Below, one piece after another: positions 34,541 to 43,517 of a DNA stretch of 64,000 nt. Both the position numbers and the translations under genes were made by a program. Origin of the DNA: Bacillus mycoides (GTDB lineage: Bacteria; Bacillota; Bacilli; Bacillales; Bacillaceae_G). The stretch lies in NCBI RefSeq assembly GCF_018742245.1, contig NZ_CP036132.1, positions 863,001-927,000 on the forward strand, written 5' to 3'. The notes beneath the pieces are model-generated. The model was not told the origin of the DNA, did not search any database, and saw only the letters and a list, made by a program, of their open reading frames with translations. Every line of letters begins with the position of its first letter. Position 1 is the stretch's first letter.

Positions 34541-35743
34541 ATGTATGACTTTATAATTATTGGCGGAGGAATTGTTGGGCTTTCAACTGGAATGGCTTTA
34601 ACGAAAAAATTCCCTCGTGCGAAAATCGCGATCATTGAAAAAGAAAAGGAACTTGCACATCATCAAACTGGACATAATAGCGGAGTAATTCACTCTGGAA
34701 TTTACTATAAACCAGGGAGTTATAAAGCGAAGTTTGCTAAAGAAGGAAATGCAGCTATGGTTCAATTTTGTAAAGAAAATGACATCGCTTATGACATGTG
34801 CGGAAAAGTAATTGTCGCTACAGAAAAGGACGAACTTCCTCTTTTACATAACTTATATGAAAGAGGCTTACAAAACGATTTACATATTGAAAAAATAGGT
34901 AAGGAAGAATTAGCTGAAATTGAACCTCATGTAAAAGGACTTGGGGCAATCCGTGTTCCTTCTTGTGGGATTGCTGATTATAGAGGAGTAAGTTATGCGT
35001 TTGCTCGCTTAATTCAGGAAAGCGGTGGGGAAGTACATTTTGGAACAACCGCAGAGCGTATTACTGAGAAGAAAGACGCTGTAACAATTGAGACAAATCA
35101 AGGTGTATTTAAAACGAAATTTCTCATTAACTGCGCCGGCTTACATAGCGATCGCATTGCGAAAAAGACAGGGATATTAACGGATATGAAAATTGTTCCG
35201 TTTCGTGGTGAATATTACGAACTTGTCCCAGAAAAACGCCATCTTGTAAAACATTTAATCTATCCAGTTCCAAATCCAGAATTCCCGTTTTTGGGTGTTC
35301 ATTTCACAAGAATGATAAACGGAGACGTACATGCAGGACCAAATGCAGTATTAAGCTTCAAACGCGAAGGCTATACGAAAACGGACTTTGATATTAAAGA
35401 CTTCATGGAAACAATGACATACGCAGGCTTTTGGAAAATGGCGATGCCCAATATGAAAGAAGGCATAAAAGAAATGGTGCGCTCATTTAGTAAACAATCA
35501 TTCCTAAAAAGCTTACAGCACCTAATACCAGAACTTACAGAGAAAGATATCGTGCCAACCCATGCAGGTGTAAGGGCACAGGCTATTTTATCGAACGGAA
35601 ATATGGTTGATGACTTCTGCATTATCCCTGGCATCAATTCTCTACATATTTGTAATGCGCCATCCCCAGCCGCAACGGCTAGTATAAAGATTGGTGAGGA
35701 AATTGCTAAGCAAGTGCCGGATGTGGTGGCGGTTAGGGTATGA
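34541..35743 (+). CDS. lhgO: L-2-hydroxyglutarate oxidase/dehydrogenase LhgO
   Basis: FAD-dependent enzyme (400 aa) oxidising L-2-hydroxyglutarate to 2-oxoglutarate, closing the glutarate route and regenerating the CsiD co-substrate; electrons go to the quinone pool in E. coli. FAD site DFIIIGGGIVGLSTGMAL, then HHQTGHNSGVIHSGIYYKPGS, and the C-terminal DFCIIPGINSLHICNAPSPAATASI. GGGGGAAG ribosome site. Last gene of the cluster, ended by a strong terminator. Confidence 0.92.
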   Translation: MYDFIIIGGGIVGLSTGMALTKKFPRAKIAIIEKEKELAHHQTGHNSGVIHSGIYYKPGSYKAKFAKEGNAAMVQFCKENDIAYDMCGKVIVATEKDELPLLHNLYERGLQNDLHIEKIGKEELAEIEPHVKGLGAIRVPSCGIADYRGVSYAFARLIQESGGEVHFGTTAERITEKKDAVTIETNQGVFKTKFLINCAGLHSDRIAKKTGILTDMKIVPFRGEYYELVPEKRHLVKHLIYPVPNPEFPFLGVHFTRMINGDVHAGPNAVLSFKREGYTKTDFDIKDFMETMTYAGFWKMAMPNMKEGIKEMVRSFSKQSFLKSLQHLIPELTEKDIVPTHAGVRAQAILSNGNMVDDFCIIPGINSLHICNAPSPAATASIKIGEEIAKQVPDVVAVRV

Positions 35744-35748
35744 TGGGG

Positions 35749-35775
35749 TCCCCCGAGGTTTCGGGGGATTTTTTT
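35749..35775 (+). terminator. lhgO terminator
   Basis: TCCCCCGA / TTCGGGGGA and seven T. Confidence 0.92.
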
Positions 35776-35931
35776 GTTGGGGTTAGGTGTGTGGGTTTGA
35801 AATAAAGTTACGATGTTGCTAAAAAAGATGCAAAAAACAAATAGCGCTACATCACTTTGTTAAGTTAAATTAAGTAGTGGCCCTTGCAATAGAGAAGTCC
35901 ATGCTATTTTCGCAAGCGAATTAGTGCATTC

Positions 35932-36705
35932 TTATTTCCTACCACTCAAAATCATTGCATTTCCTAATACTTTTTTGTTCAATAAGAGTTTTGGTAACTC
36001 CATTTCTTCAGCAAGCTTGTAGCTATTCAATTCAGATACACCATGTTTCTTTAAGACATTTAAGAGCTCTATTTCATCCCCAAATATTTTTTCATCCATA
36101 AACAAATCTAAGAAAACAAATTCACCACTAGGTTTTAACACTCTTAATGCCTCTTTAATTACTTCAGTTTTATTTTCTCTATCTTTTACTTCATGAAATG
36201 TTAGACAGCTTACAATTATATCAAATTCATCATCAGTAAAAGGGAGTTCTGCAGCACTTGCTTTCAGAAAATCAATTCTATCAGAGACCCCTTCTATTTC
36301 AGCATTCTGTTGGCATTGGGATTTGGAATATTCCCAATTTCCGCCCCAATAATCAATTCCAGTTAGAAAGGACTTAGGAAAAGTCTTTGCCAGTTTAATA
36401 ATCAGTGAGCCACTACCGGTTCCTATATCTAGTATTTTTTCTTTTCCACCCCAATTCACCTTGGCAACAATTAAATCATGTATTTTTGACTGATAATTCC
36501 CACCAAATGCTGCAAATTGGTAAACTGAATAAGAAAGTATAAATGCTATATAAATAAAAGGTAACGCAAAAATACCTGACAGGACTCGCAAATATAAATT
36601 AACAGGTAATAATGTTACCAAGAGAAGAATGAGTGAAATAACCAAAAAAATAATTAGTTTGTAAATTCGTATCCAAGTTTGATATTTAGTTTTTGTTTTC
36701 AACAT
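35932..36705 (-). CDS. Class I SAM-dependent methyltransferase with N-terminal membrane segments
   Basis: About 257 residues. Two hydrophobic helices near the N terminus (IFLVISLILLLVTLLPVNLYL and IFALPFIYIAFILSYSVY) anchor a cytoplasmic methyltransferase domain with motif I ILDIGTGSGSLIIKLA and the acidic motif TGIDYWG, then VSCLTFHEVKD. The substrate is unknown; membrane lipid or small molecules are possible. ATG 36705 follows AAGGA by eight bases, and the upstream ATG at 36714 overlaps it. It is monocistronic and convergent with lhgO. Confidence 0.8.
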   Translation of the reverse strand: MLKTKTKYQTWIRIYKLIIFLVISLILLLVTLLPVNLYLRVLSGIFALPFIYIAFILSYSVYQFAAFGGNYQSKIHDLIVAKVNWGGKEKILDIGTGSGSLIIKLAKTFPKSFLTGIDYWGGNWEYSKSQCQQNAEIEGVSDRIDFLKASAAELPFTDDEFDIIVSCLTFHEVKDRENKTEVIKEALRVLKPSGEFVFLDLFMDEKIFGDEIELLNVLKKHGVSELNSYKLAEEMELPKLLLNKKVLGNAMILSGRK

Positions 36706-36868
36706 ATCAGCCATCCTTAAATAACCTATCTTTTGTTTACTATAATTATATAGGAAATAAATAATCCCGTCCTATAGTTTAAGTACATGACTTCATAATC
36801 CCCATCTATTTTAATATTAATATCCAATTATTTTAGAAGAGACCCTCAACAATCTGGCCCGTTTGTTG

Positions 36869-36899
36869 CAAAAGAAAAGGAGGTGCCACAGCACCTCCC
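36869..36899 (-). terminator. Terminator of the sigma-54 activator gene
   Basis: On the minus strand GGAGGTGC-tgtg-GCACCTCC followed by TTTTCTTTT. Confidence 0.88.
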
Positions 36900-36978
36900 A
36901 AGAACGAATATGTAGCTTGAATTCCACAATGAATAAATGACTTTTTAATGGCTTATGAACATACACACACACCGCTGA

Positions 36979-38358
36979 TTATCGCTCTACTTCATAAGTA
37001 ATCCCATACTTCTTCAGTTTCTTATATAAATTAGCCCGGGACATGCCTAACTTTTTCGCAGCGATGCTTTTATTTCCGTACGTGTCTTCGAGAGTTTGTA
37101 CAATTCTAGTTTTCTCTAAGTTCTTTTTCTCATCAGTGAGTGAGCGCTCTGTATGATAGACAGATTTTTGCGAAGGTAATAGTTGTAAAATATTCGCTTC
37201 ACGTATTTCTTTCCCGTCATGAAGGACAATTAATCTTTCTATTATATTGCGTAGTTCGCGAATATTACCCGGCCAAAAATATGTATGTAGCCTGTTCATT
37301 GCTTCTTGATGAACGAATGGAGCGGGCTTGTTATATTTAAAAGAAAATTCCTTTAAGAAATGATGAGTTAAAAAGGAAATATCGTCTGTTCGCTCTCGCA
37401 GCGGCGGGATGTGCGCCGTAAAAACATTTAATCTATAAAACAAATCAGATCGAAACGTCCCGCTGAGCACCATGTCTTCTAAAATACGATTCGTTGCGGC
37501 GACAATTCTTACGTTTATTTTTTTCGGCGTTTGTCCGCCAATCCGGTAAATTTCTTTTTCTTGTAAAGCGCGAAGTAGTTTTACTTGCATATCAAGCGGG
37601 AGCTCGCCTACTTCATCTAAAAATAAAGTACCGCCATTTGCTAATTCTAACTTTCCTGCCTTTCCGCCCTTAGCGGCTCCAGTATATGCTCCGGATTCAT
37701 AACCAAATAACTCACTTTCAAATAGGGCGGCAGGAATGGCGCCGCAATTAATCGGGATAAAAGATTGCTTACTTCTCAGGCTTGCTTCATGAATGGCCTG
37801 GGCAAAGAGTTCCTTCCCAACGCCGCTTTCGCCTGTAATTAAAATCGTCGCATCTGTTTTTGCTACCTTTTTCATGTTGTGGATTATGTGCTGAAGTGTT
37901 GCGTTACTTCCTTTAATCGTGCTGAAGGGGTCATCTTGTTGATGCTGAATCATTTGCTTTAATTGCTGTAATTCTTCAGAAGTAGAGGATAATTTTTCAT
38001 TTAACTTAATCGTTACGGTAATATCTCTTTCTACAGACATAGATCCAATTAATTCATTGCTTTCGTCATAAATAGGAGTCGTACTAATTAATACATGCTT
38101 ATCTGGCCGAGGAAGATGATAAATATCTCGAACCGGTTGCCCGCTCTCAAGAACTTTCAAATTCATAATATCTTCCTTTGAAAAAAACTCTTGCACATTT
38201 TTGCCGATAATATCTTCTTTTCTTATGTCATACATTTTTTCTGCTGCCTCATTCCAGTACAACATAACGCCCTTCGTATTTACGATAGAAATCGCTTCTT
38301 CCACGTAAGAGAGGAGTGTATGCAACGTTGGAACTGCAAAGTTATCGAATTGTTTCAT
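36979..38358 (-). CDS. PAS-domain sigma-54-dependent transcriptional activator
   Basis: Bacterial enhancer-binding protein of 459 residues. N-terminal PAS sensor (about 10-120: VEEAISIVNTKGVMLYWNEAAEKMYD), AAA+ domain from about 145 with Walker A GESGVGKE, the sigma-54 contact loop GAYTGA (a Tyr variant of GAFTGA), Walker B GGTLFLDEVGEL and sensor WPGNIRELRN, then a Fis-type HTH (NKSIAAKKLGMSRANLYKKLKKYG). ATG 38358 after GGGGGA. It is divergent from the hydroxyproline genes, which have a -24/-12 promoter, so it very probably activates them. An inverted-repeat half site in its own leader suggests autoregulation. Confidence 0.9.
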   Translation of the reverse strand: MKQFDNFAVPTLHTLLSYVEEAISIVNTKGVMLYWNEAAEKMYDIRKEDIIGKNVQEFFSKEDIMNLKVLESGQPVRDIYHLPRPDKHVLISTTPIYDESNELIGSMSVERDITVTIKLNEKLSSTSEELQQLKQMIQHQQDDPFSTIKGSNATLQHIIHNMKKVAKTDATILITGESGVGKELFAQAIHEASLRSKQSFIPINCGAIPAALFESELFGYESGAYTGAAKGGKAGKLELANGGTLFLDEVGELPLDMQVKLLRALQEKEIYRIGGQTPKKINVRIVAATNRILEDMVLSGTFRSDLFYRLNVFTAHIPPLRERTDDISFLTHHFLKEFSFKYNKPAPFVHQEAMNRLHTYFWPGNIRELRNIIERLIVLHDGKEIREANILQLLPSQKSVYHTERSLTDEKKNLEKTRIVQTLEDTYGNKSIAAKKLGMSRANLYKKLKKYGITYEVER

Positions 38359-38359
38359 A

Positions 38360-38427
38360 GTGTATCCCCCAAAGTTTTTATAAAAAAGTAGACAGTGGTA
38401 TACAGATTTGTTGCCAAAAGGATACAC
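38360..38427. promoter_or_regulatory. Candidate enhancer-binding sites for the sigma-54 activator
   Basis: GTGTATCC (38360-38367) and its exact complement GGATACAC (38420-38427), with a related GGTATACAG between them near 38396. They lie 40-110 bases upstream of the -24/-12 promoter, a usual place for activator sites, and one overlaps the activator's own leader. Confidence 0.55.
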
Positions 38428-38467
38428 CTTTTTCTGAAGAATGTAAACAAATTAACGCTCTACACTT

Positions 38468-38482
38468 TGGCATGATATTTGC
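38468..38482 (+). promoter_or_regulatory. Sigma-54 (-24/-12) promoter
   Basis: TGGCAT-N5-TTGC, matching TGGCAC-N5-TTGC at all but one position with exact spacing. Transcription would start near 38494, just before the ribosome site of the epimerase gene. Confidence 0.88.
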
Positions 38483-38519
38483 AATGGAAATGGTATAAAG
38501 ATATGAAGGAGAGATAGAA

Positions 38520-39524
38520 ATGAAGATTAGTAAAATATACACAACAATTGATGCTCACGTAGCTGGGGAACCACTTCGAATTATTACGGGCGGAGTGCCA
38601 GTGATAAAGGGAGAAACACAACTAGAAAGACGCGCGTACTGCATGGAACATTTGGATCATCTTCGTGAGATTCTTATGTATGAACCGAGAGGACATCACG
38701 GGATGTACGGTTGTATCATTACTCCGCCTGCAAGTCCTCATGCTGATTTTGGCGTATTATTTATGCATAATGAAGGCTGGAGTACGATGTGTGGTCATGG
38801 CATTATCGCTGTTATTACAGTTGGAATTGAAACAGGTATGTTTGAAGTAACAGGTGAAAAACAAAAATTCATTATTGATAGCCCTGCTGGGGAAGTTATT
38901 GCGTACGCAAAATATAACGGAAGCGAAGTTGAGTCAGTATCATTCGAAAACGTTCCTTCGTTCGTATATAAAAAAGACGTTCCTATCAAAATAGATGACT
39001 ATGAATTCCAAGTAGATATCGCGTTTGGCGGAGCATTCTACGCTGTTGTAGACTGTAAAGAATTTGGTTTGAAAGTAGATTTCAAAGACTTATCTGCTAT
39101 TCAAACGTGGGGCGGTAAAATTAAACATTATATTGAAAGTCAAATGGAAGTAAAGCACCCACTTGAAGAAGATTTAAAAGGAATATACGGCGTTATTTTC
39201 TCAGATGAACCGAAAGAAAAAGACGCTACTTTACGAAATGTCACGATCTTTGCTGATGGGCAAGTAGACCGTTCCCCTTGTGGCACAGGAACTTCCGCAA
39301 GAATCGCAACCCTTTTTGAAAAAGATGCCTTACAAAAAGGAGAGATTTTCATCCACGAATGCATTACTGACGGCAAATTTGAGGGAGAAGTATTGTCGGT
39401 AACAGAAGTAGATAAATATGAAGCTGTCGTTCCGAAAGTAACGGGGAATGCATTTATTACAGGATTCCACCAGTTTGTTGTAGATCCGAGGGATGATTTG
39501 AATCGGGGGTTTTTGTTAGGATAG
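38520..39524 (+). CDS. Proline racemase family, probable 4-hydroxyproline 2-epimerase
   Basis: PLP-independent racemase/epimerase of 334 residues. Both catalytic cysteines are present: Cys91 in MCGHG and Cys254 in SPCGTGTSA, which excludes the trans-3-hydroxyproline dehydratase branch. It likely turns trans-4-hydroxy-L-proline into cis-4-hydroxy-D-proline, though proline racemase cannot be excluded without testing. GGAGAG site before ATG. The partner gene follows 19 bases downstream and the pair is driven by the sigma-54 promoter. Confidence 0.87.
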   Translation: MKISKIYTTIDAHVAGEPLRIITGGVPVIKGETQLERRAYCMEHLDHLREILMYEPRGHHGMYGCIITPPASPHADFGVLFMHNEGWSTMCGHGIIAVITVGIETGMFEVTGEKQKFIIDSPAGEVIAYAKYNGSEVESVSFENVPSFVYKKDVPIKIDDYEFQVDIAFGGAFYAVVDCKEFGLKVDFKDLSAIQTWGGKIKHYIESQMEVKHPLEEDLKGIYGVIFSDEPKEKDATLRNVTIFADGQVDRSPCGTGTSARIATLFEKDALQKGEIFIHECITDGKFEGEVLSVTEVDKYEAVVPKVTGNAFITGFHQFVVDPRDDLNRGFLLG

Positions 39525-39543
39525 AAGGAGGAGGTGAACAAAT

Positions 39544-40521
39544 ATGCTAGTCATAAGCGCAAATGAACAAAGAAACTTAGTAAATATGAACGAAGTCATT
39601 GAATACGCGTCGCTTGCTTTAAAAGAGTTTTCCGCAGAAAGAACGATCACACCAATACGCGGCTCATTACCATTTGCGAACGAGCAAAATACCGCATTAA
39701 TTATGCCTTCAGTAGCGGAAGGACTTGGGGCTCTTGGTTTAAAAGTAGTAACAGTAGCTCCTCATAATAAAAAGATTGGAAAGAAAACGATAAACGGGAT
39801 CGTTATGCTATCAGATTTTCAAACGGGAGAACCGCTCGCACTTTTAGAAGGTTCGTACTTAACGATGATCCGAACAGGCGCTTTATCAGGTGTAGCGACA
39901 AAACATTTAGCTCGTCATAACGCGAAAAACTTATGCATTATCGGTACAGGGGAACAAGCGAAAGGAATTGCAGAAGCTGTACTCGCCGTTAGGGATATCG
40001 AAAAAATCATTCTATATAACCGAACGGAAGAAAAAGCCTATGCATTTGCACAATATATACAAGAGAAATTCAATAAACCTGCATACGTCTATTCCAATGC
40101 AAATGAAGCAATAAGCGAAGCAGACATCATCGTCACAACAACGAATGCATCCACACCAGTCTTCACAGAAACATTGCAAAAAGGCGTCCACATAAACGCC
40201 GTCGGCTCATTCAGACCGAGCATGCAAGAACTACCATCCCATGCTATCGCTAATGCAAACAAAGTAGTAGTCGAATCAAAAGAAGCGGCACTAGAAGAAA
40301 CGGGTGACCTTCAAGTTCCGATCAAAGAAGGCTTATTCGAAGCGAGCAACCTCCACGCCGAACTCGGTCAAATTATAAGCGGAGAAAAAGCCGGCCGCGA
40401 AAACGATGAAGAGATTACTATTTTCAAATCAGTTGGTTTGGCAGTAGTAGATATTATCGTTGCGAAGTATTTGTATGAGAAAGCGGTGGAGCGTGGGGTT
40501 GGGAGTAGTATTGAGTTTTGA
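39544..40521 (+). CDS. Ornithine cyclodeaminase/mu-crystallin family reductase
   Basis: NAD(P)-binding enzyme of 325 residues. Rossmann motif CIIGTGEQAKGIAEAV, then TTTNASTPVFTETLQKGVHINAVGSF, typical of the OCD/mu-crystallin family. Next to a hydroxyproline epimerase, such proteins usually reduce delta1-pyrroline-2-carboxylate or piperideine-2-carboxylate rather than cyclise ornithine. GGAGGAGG eight bases upstream. Second gene of the sigma-54 operon. Confidence 0.85.
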   Translation: MLVISANEQRNLVNMNEVIEYASLALKEFSAERTITPIRGSLPFANEQNTALIMPSVAEGLGALGLKVVTVAPHNKKIGKKTINGIVMLSDFQTGEPLALLEGSYLTMIRTGALSGVATKHLARHNAKNLCIIGTGEQAKGIAEAVLAVRDIEKIILYNRTEEKAYAFAQYIQEKFNKPAYVYSNANEAISEADIIVTTTNASTPVFTETLQKGVHINAVGSFRPSMQELPSHAIANANKVVVESKEAALEETGDLQVPIKEGLFEASNLHAELGQIISGEKAGRENDEEITIFKSVGLAVVDIIVAKYLYEKAVERGVGSSIEF

Positions 40522-40522
40522 G

Positions 40523-40546
40523 AGACTGCCTTTTGGTAGTCTTTTT
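40523..40546 (+). terminator. Hydroxyproline operon terminator
   Basis: AGACTGCC-tttt-GGTAGTCTTTTT. A near copy is at 57927. Confidence 0.85.
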
Positions 40547-40724
40547 AATTTGGATTAAAAGTTACTTTATTTGGTGATTCATATATTTTTGTGCATGAAA
40601 GTGTATTGAGATTGTGGTGTTCTTTTTGTTTATAATGCGTGTATGGATCTCAAATGTGATGTGTAGTGATTGCAAAGAAATGGAGATTTAATAAGAGAGG
40701 AATTTAGGGTTATTAAGGGGAAAT

Positions 40725-40757
40725 CCTTAGGAATAATTATGGCTATTCCTAAGGATT
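40725..40757. other. 13-bp perfect hairpin of unknown role
   Basis: ATCCTTAGGAATA paired with its complement, eight-base loop, no T tract on either side. A weak TATAAT lies at about 40634, so a short RNA or decayed small gene is possible. Confidence 0.45.
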
Positions 40758-40787
40758 GCAACAACGGATAAATAAGAGTATGCAATT

Positions 40788-41231
40788 TTATAAAGAAGCT
40801 GATGGTAATCTAGAGGAAGAAATATGCTCTCTCGTAATTACACGCCATAGATGTGATGCAAATAAATCAGGTAGTGCAATCATAGTTTGATTGAATTTGA
40901 TTGAAAATTTCGGATCAATTTGTTGTAAATTTCGTGTAATAACAGCAGCTTCCATAGGGGTATCTAATTGTACAAATGAACTTAATTCCATGTAGTGTTC
41001 TTCTTCAATATTATTTTCATAATCTGCTGTTTCTACTATGCCTGTAGCAATTCCCCTTGCGATAATTCCTTTTCCGTTGCTATATAAAAAAACTAAGTCA
41101 TTTGGGCGAATAAGGCTGATGTAGTGTTTCCAAGGGGAATAGTATGCTGCGCATTTTTCTAGTTGAAGCATTTGTTGTTCACAATCCTGATTATGGGTAA
41201 GATTGGTATTAATAATATAGGCATTTCGCAT
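40788..41231 (-). CDS. EVE/PUA-like domain protein (hypothetical)
   Basis: 147-residue soluble protein. The segment AAYYSPWKHYISLIRPNDLVFLYSNGKGIIARGIATG has the pattern of EVE/PUA-type folds, which bind modified nucleotides in RNA or DNA (W near the start, then NDLVFLY, GxGIIARG). The assignment is by pattern only. ATG 41231 after GAGAGGAGA. It stands at the edge of the accessory island, where EVE proteins commonly accompany restriction and defence genes. Confidence 0.6.
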   Translation of the reverse strand: MRNAYIINTNLTHNQDCEQQMLQLEKCAAYYSPWKHYISLIRPNDLVFLYSNGKGIIARGIATGIVETADYENNIEEEHYMELSSFVQLDTPMEAAVITRNLQQIDPKFSIKFNQTMIALPDLFASHLWRVITREHISSSRLPSASL

Positions 41232-41540
41232 TTTATTTTCTCCTCTCCTCTCAAATGAATACAATTTATTATACCATGTATATCCAGTTGGGGGTGATTA
41301 AGTAAAATATGGAGTATATGAAGGTTGTTGCTAATTAGGTGTGTGCAATTTGGAAGTTATGGAGAACCTATTAAATCTAATGTTAAAATAAGAGTATGTT
41401 ATTATGCGCGGTAACAAAGGAGTTTTACATAATTACAACATCAATGTGGTGTGAGGTATAAAAAATACATGTACTGGAAATTCAGAAGGTTGTATCATGT
41501 ATAATATATTGAATTATTAACATGAAATGAGTGATATAAT

Positions 41541-42572
41541 ATGAGTTTTCGATATTTATATTATCCAACGATGACATTTCCAAATAATGATTGGCTAAAG
41601 AGAGTTCTGCTTTATTCAGATGGAGTAGCGTCAATTGTCCCTTACGAGTTACAAAATATGATAGGGTACGATTTTGAACTACTACAGGATCTTGGAGAAT
41701 TTAGTATGTTAAGTCCTGAGCCATATCTTTGGAATAAAGAATTTGAAAATGAAGTTATAGAACACTTTAATTCTAAAGAGTATCAAGATATTGTTGCAAA
41801 GTTAAAAGGAAATCAGTATTTTGATATCCATCAGTCTAAATTATCATATGCAATGACAGACTTATTACAAAGGCATCAAATGTTTGTTGAAGATGGTGAT
41901 TGGTACAAGGTTCCAAAAAAAGTAGCTGATAGTTATATGGGAATACTAGCTAAGCATATGGGGAGATACCATGACTATATACCTACAACAGATAAAATGG
42001 TACATGAAAATTTAATTTATGCTACAAGAGATAGACATGCAGGAAGAATTGCTGGGAAAATCAGTCTATTAAATTGTCTTCCTGTCCCTTCAAGGCAAAC
42101 ACCTTTTGAAGACATTATTGCTTTTAAAAGAGAGCGAAGAGAAGAGTTATTGACTTTTAGGCAGATGTTATTAAAAAATGTACAGGATTTAAGTAAATGT
42201 GATGATGAAGATGAATTCAGATTGCTTGTAACAGTTTTTCAAGAAGAAATGGAACAGGAAACACTTAAAATACAAAGGCTTTTAAAGGAAAAACGGATTA
42301 ATTTTATGTTGGAGGGATTTAAATCGTTATTAGAAGTAAGAAATCCGCTTATGTGGGCAGCAGCATATACTTTGTTAACAAACAATAATATGTCTCAATC
42401 AAGTAGTATATTAGCGGCTGGGGGATTGATGGTAGGATATCAATATATAAAAGCGCGATCGGAAGTAAGAAGTGATTTAATTAATTCTCCTTATGCATAT
42501 ATTTTTCATGCTCAAACTCGATTTGGCGCACCAAGTTATAATTCCCGTTCAATCTCACTTAATCAAAAATAG
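41541..42572 (+). CDS. DUF6236-like protein, hypothetical
   Basis: 343-residue protein beginning with the motif RYLYYPTMTFPNNDWLKRVLLYSDGVASIVP, which I associate with the uncharacterised DUF6236 family. The middle is charged and helical (FKRERREELLTFRQMLLKNVQDL), and a short hydrophobic patch (PLMWAAAYTLLTNNN) follows near the C terminus. No catalytic motif seen. Ribosome site is weak (GAAATGAGTG). Its AT-rich context and neighbours suggest horizontally acquired DNA. Confidence 0.6.
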   Translation: MSFRYLYYPTMTFPNNDWLKRVLLYSDGVASIVPYELQNMIGYDFELLQDLGEFSMLSPEPYLWNKEFENEVIEHFNSKEYQDIVAKLKGNQYFDIHQSKLSYAMTDLLQRHQMFVEDGDWYKVPKKVADSYMGILAKHMGRYHDYIPTTDKMVHENLIYATRDRHAGRIAGKISLLNCLPVPSRQTPFEDIIAFKRERREELLTFRQMLLKNVQDLSKCDDEDEFRLLVTVFQEEMEQETLKIQRLLKEKRINFMLEGFKSLLEVRNPLMWAAAYTLLTNNNMSQSSSILAAGGLMVGYQYIKARSEVRSDLINSPYAYIFHAQTRFGAPSYNSRSISLNQK

Positions 42573-43517
42573 GTGGCTCATGGTTAGTATATATAGGAAA
42601 TGGGAAAGGGGTAAAATTAAAAGAGCAAGTAAAATCATTTTGTAAAGACATCTAATTCAGTTTGGGTGTCTTTTATTTTCCTTTGTTTTAAAGTGAAAAC
42701 TTCTCTAGTATAAACTAAAACAGGGGTGAACAGGGTTAACTGTACTTTGGTGCAATTAATAGAGAAATGAATTTATTGACAAATGCTGGAGGGAAAGAAA
42801 CATGCTGACATCATAAGAATATATTGTAAAAAGAAAGCGAGAAGATCAAATAAACGAACTGGATAAAGATGAATGAATAGAAAATTCGCAAAGGCGTGTG
42901 AGTTATGTCTTTGAGTATTTTAATAATTATTTGGACATTACCAAGATGGAAGAACGGACAAGTCTTAACAATGAAAGACTTGAAAAGTACAGCATATTTA
43001 TTATGCCTATCATAACCCAATACCGCAGAGGTAAAGAAAAAGAAGGCTTATCCTATGGCATTGCTGGATTTTTGTCCATTACCTGAAAACAAAAGAAGCT
43101 TGTGTAAGTAAGTTTTCGGTTTTGGGTATATATATTAGGATATAGTTTCAAAGTTTGATAGGGATTTTTGTAATGAAAGGGATAGAAGAGCTTGGAATAT
43201 GGAACGGGAAAATGTATACGACAGCTGTATGTTTTAAGATGAAAGTTATATTATTGCTGTTAAGAGAAGTTTTGTATATGAATAAGTAAATAATATATGT
43301 GTTTTAGAACATATGTAATATAAAGGTATTTACATAATAATTTGTATTAAAAAAAGTACTCATTTACATATTACCTAATTCTCATTGAAATGTGGAAAGG
43401 GATTCGGAAAAATATTATTACTCTAACTAAGGGGATATAGAATATATCCTATAAAATGGAATGATTTTGTTATAGGATAGTAATTAGATATTGTTATATA
43501 AAGGGAGGGGTATATAA
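42573..43517. other. Gene-poor stretch with degenerate coding traces
   Basis: About 945 bases. A terminator-like hairpin (AAAGACA / TGTCTTT) lies at 42643-42675. Around 42815-43086 a broken frame reads EDQINELDKDE, stop, IENSQRRVSYVFEYFNNYLDI and further to a stop at 43086; it lacks a ribosome site and looks like a gene remnant of unknown family. The last 430 bases are very AT-rich; I see nothing further. Confidence 0.5.

Noticed and set aside
42898..43086. 62-codon frame before the GTPase gene
   Set aside because: No ribosome site and coding-like sequence continues upstream past a stop; treated as a remnant.
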